A stretch of 60,846 bases of DNA from CAZQHK01 sp964593455 (GTDB taxonomy: Bacteria > Muiribacteriota > CAYSPT01), in the NCBI GenBank assembly GCA_964593455.1, contig CAZQHK010000030.1, forward strand, positions 1 to 60,846, written 5' to 3'. A program made the translations under genes and the position numbers. Positions 60,662 to 60,846 of this stretch are shown here, piece after piece. Within the stretch, counting starts at the first letter, position 1, and each line of letters opens with the position of its first letter. Below the pieces are notes generated by a model. It saw only the letters and a list, made by a program, of their open reading frames with translations. It searched no databases and was not told the origin of the DNA.

Positions 60662-60846
60662 TGCGGTACCCTCCTTGGTACGTGTACTGCCGCCTAAAAC
60701 TACTATCGGTATTTTTGAAGTAAAACTTTAGCTTTTTTTTAAAGTTCTTGAAATTAACGAATTTTCTGCTGCGGTTTCGAATGCATCCTTAGGTGAACAT
60801 TCTTCTTATATCCTCTATTATCAGGAAGAGGGCTGGGACCAGAACG

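Overview
The window is 60.8 kb of densely coded, moderately GC-rich DNA from a diderm (Gram-negative type) bacterium. Outer-membrane and envelope genes support this: a PorV/PorQ-like protein, a DUF481 beta-barrel, a heptosyltransferase-like GT9 and a secretin-like N domain. Sigma54 activation, type IV pilin-like proteins, HEAT-repeat paralogs, SpoIIE/STAS partner switching and many radical SAM proteins suit a poorly cultivated lineage of the FCB/PVC or Desulfobacterota kind. I cannot name the phylum. A 100-N gap flanked by an exact 55-bp duplicate shows that this is a de Bruijn-assembled scaffold, probably a metagenome-assembled genome.

Layout. 0-8.4 kb: housekeeping genes (RNase HIII, TruD, a HAD phosphatase), a HEAT protein, and a translationally coupled pair of a deoxyhypusine-synthase-like protein and agmatinase (polyamine metabolism). 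8.4-10.1 kb: an intact IS3-family element inserted, with a 3-bp target duplication, into a copy of a dispersed repeat (family A), followed by a 106-bp tandem array. 10.3-14.1 kb: a small membrane ORF, a PorV/TPR outer-membrane protein and an 801-residue HEAT protein. 14.1-28 kb: a large envelope or glycan locus with two B12-type radical SAM proteins, two SPASM-type radical SAM proteins, GT9, an alkaline-phosphatase-superfamily membrane protein, two polytopic membrane proteins and a DUF115/Maf-like glycosyltransferase. 28-31.4 kb: prfB with its programmed +1 frameshift, three tRNAs behind a near-consensus promoter, and tilS.

31.4-39.1 kb (minus strand): a GAF-SpoIIE-STAS phosphatase, mannose-1-phosphate guanylyltransferase, RNase Z, then a second radical SAM trio. 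39-46.6 kb: a small zinc-site protein, an NtrB/NtrC-like two-component pair, two overlooked 44-residue ORFs, Maf and two small membrane proteins. 46.6-49 kb: chorismate mutase facing a pabA/pabB pair. 49-60.8 kb: a secretin-N-like protein, DUF368 coupled to a YdjC-type deacetylase, a HEAT-STAS-PilZ protein, a DUF481 barrel, a pilin-like operon, a secreted C39-like peptidase and an EF-hand-like protein.

The most unusual structure is intergenic. Family B is a set of about 180-bp long-hairpin elements (four full copies and one deletion derivative) whose outer arms and apical stem differ between copies but stay paired within each copy. They sit between operon genes, one of them between the kinase and regulator genes. 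Family A is a separate inverted-repeat element found at four loci. Among proteins, the best candidates for something undescribed are the seven-enzyme radical SAM/glycosyltransferase loci and the HEAT-STAS-PilZ fusion.
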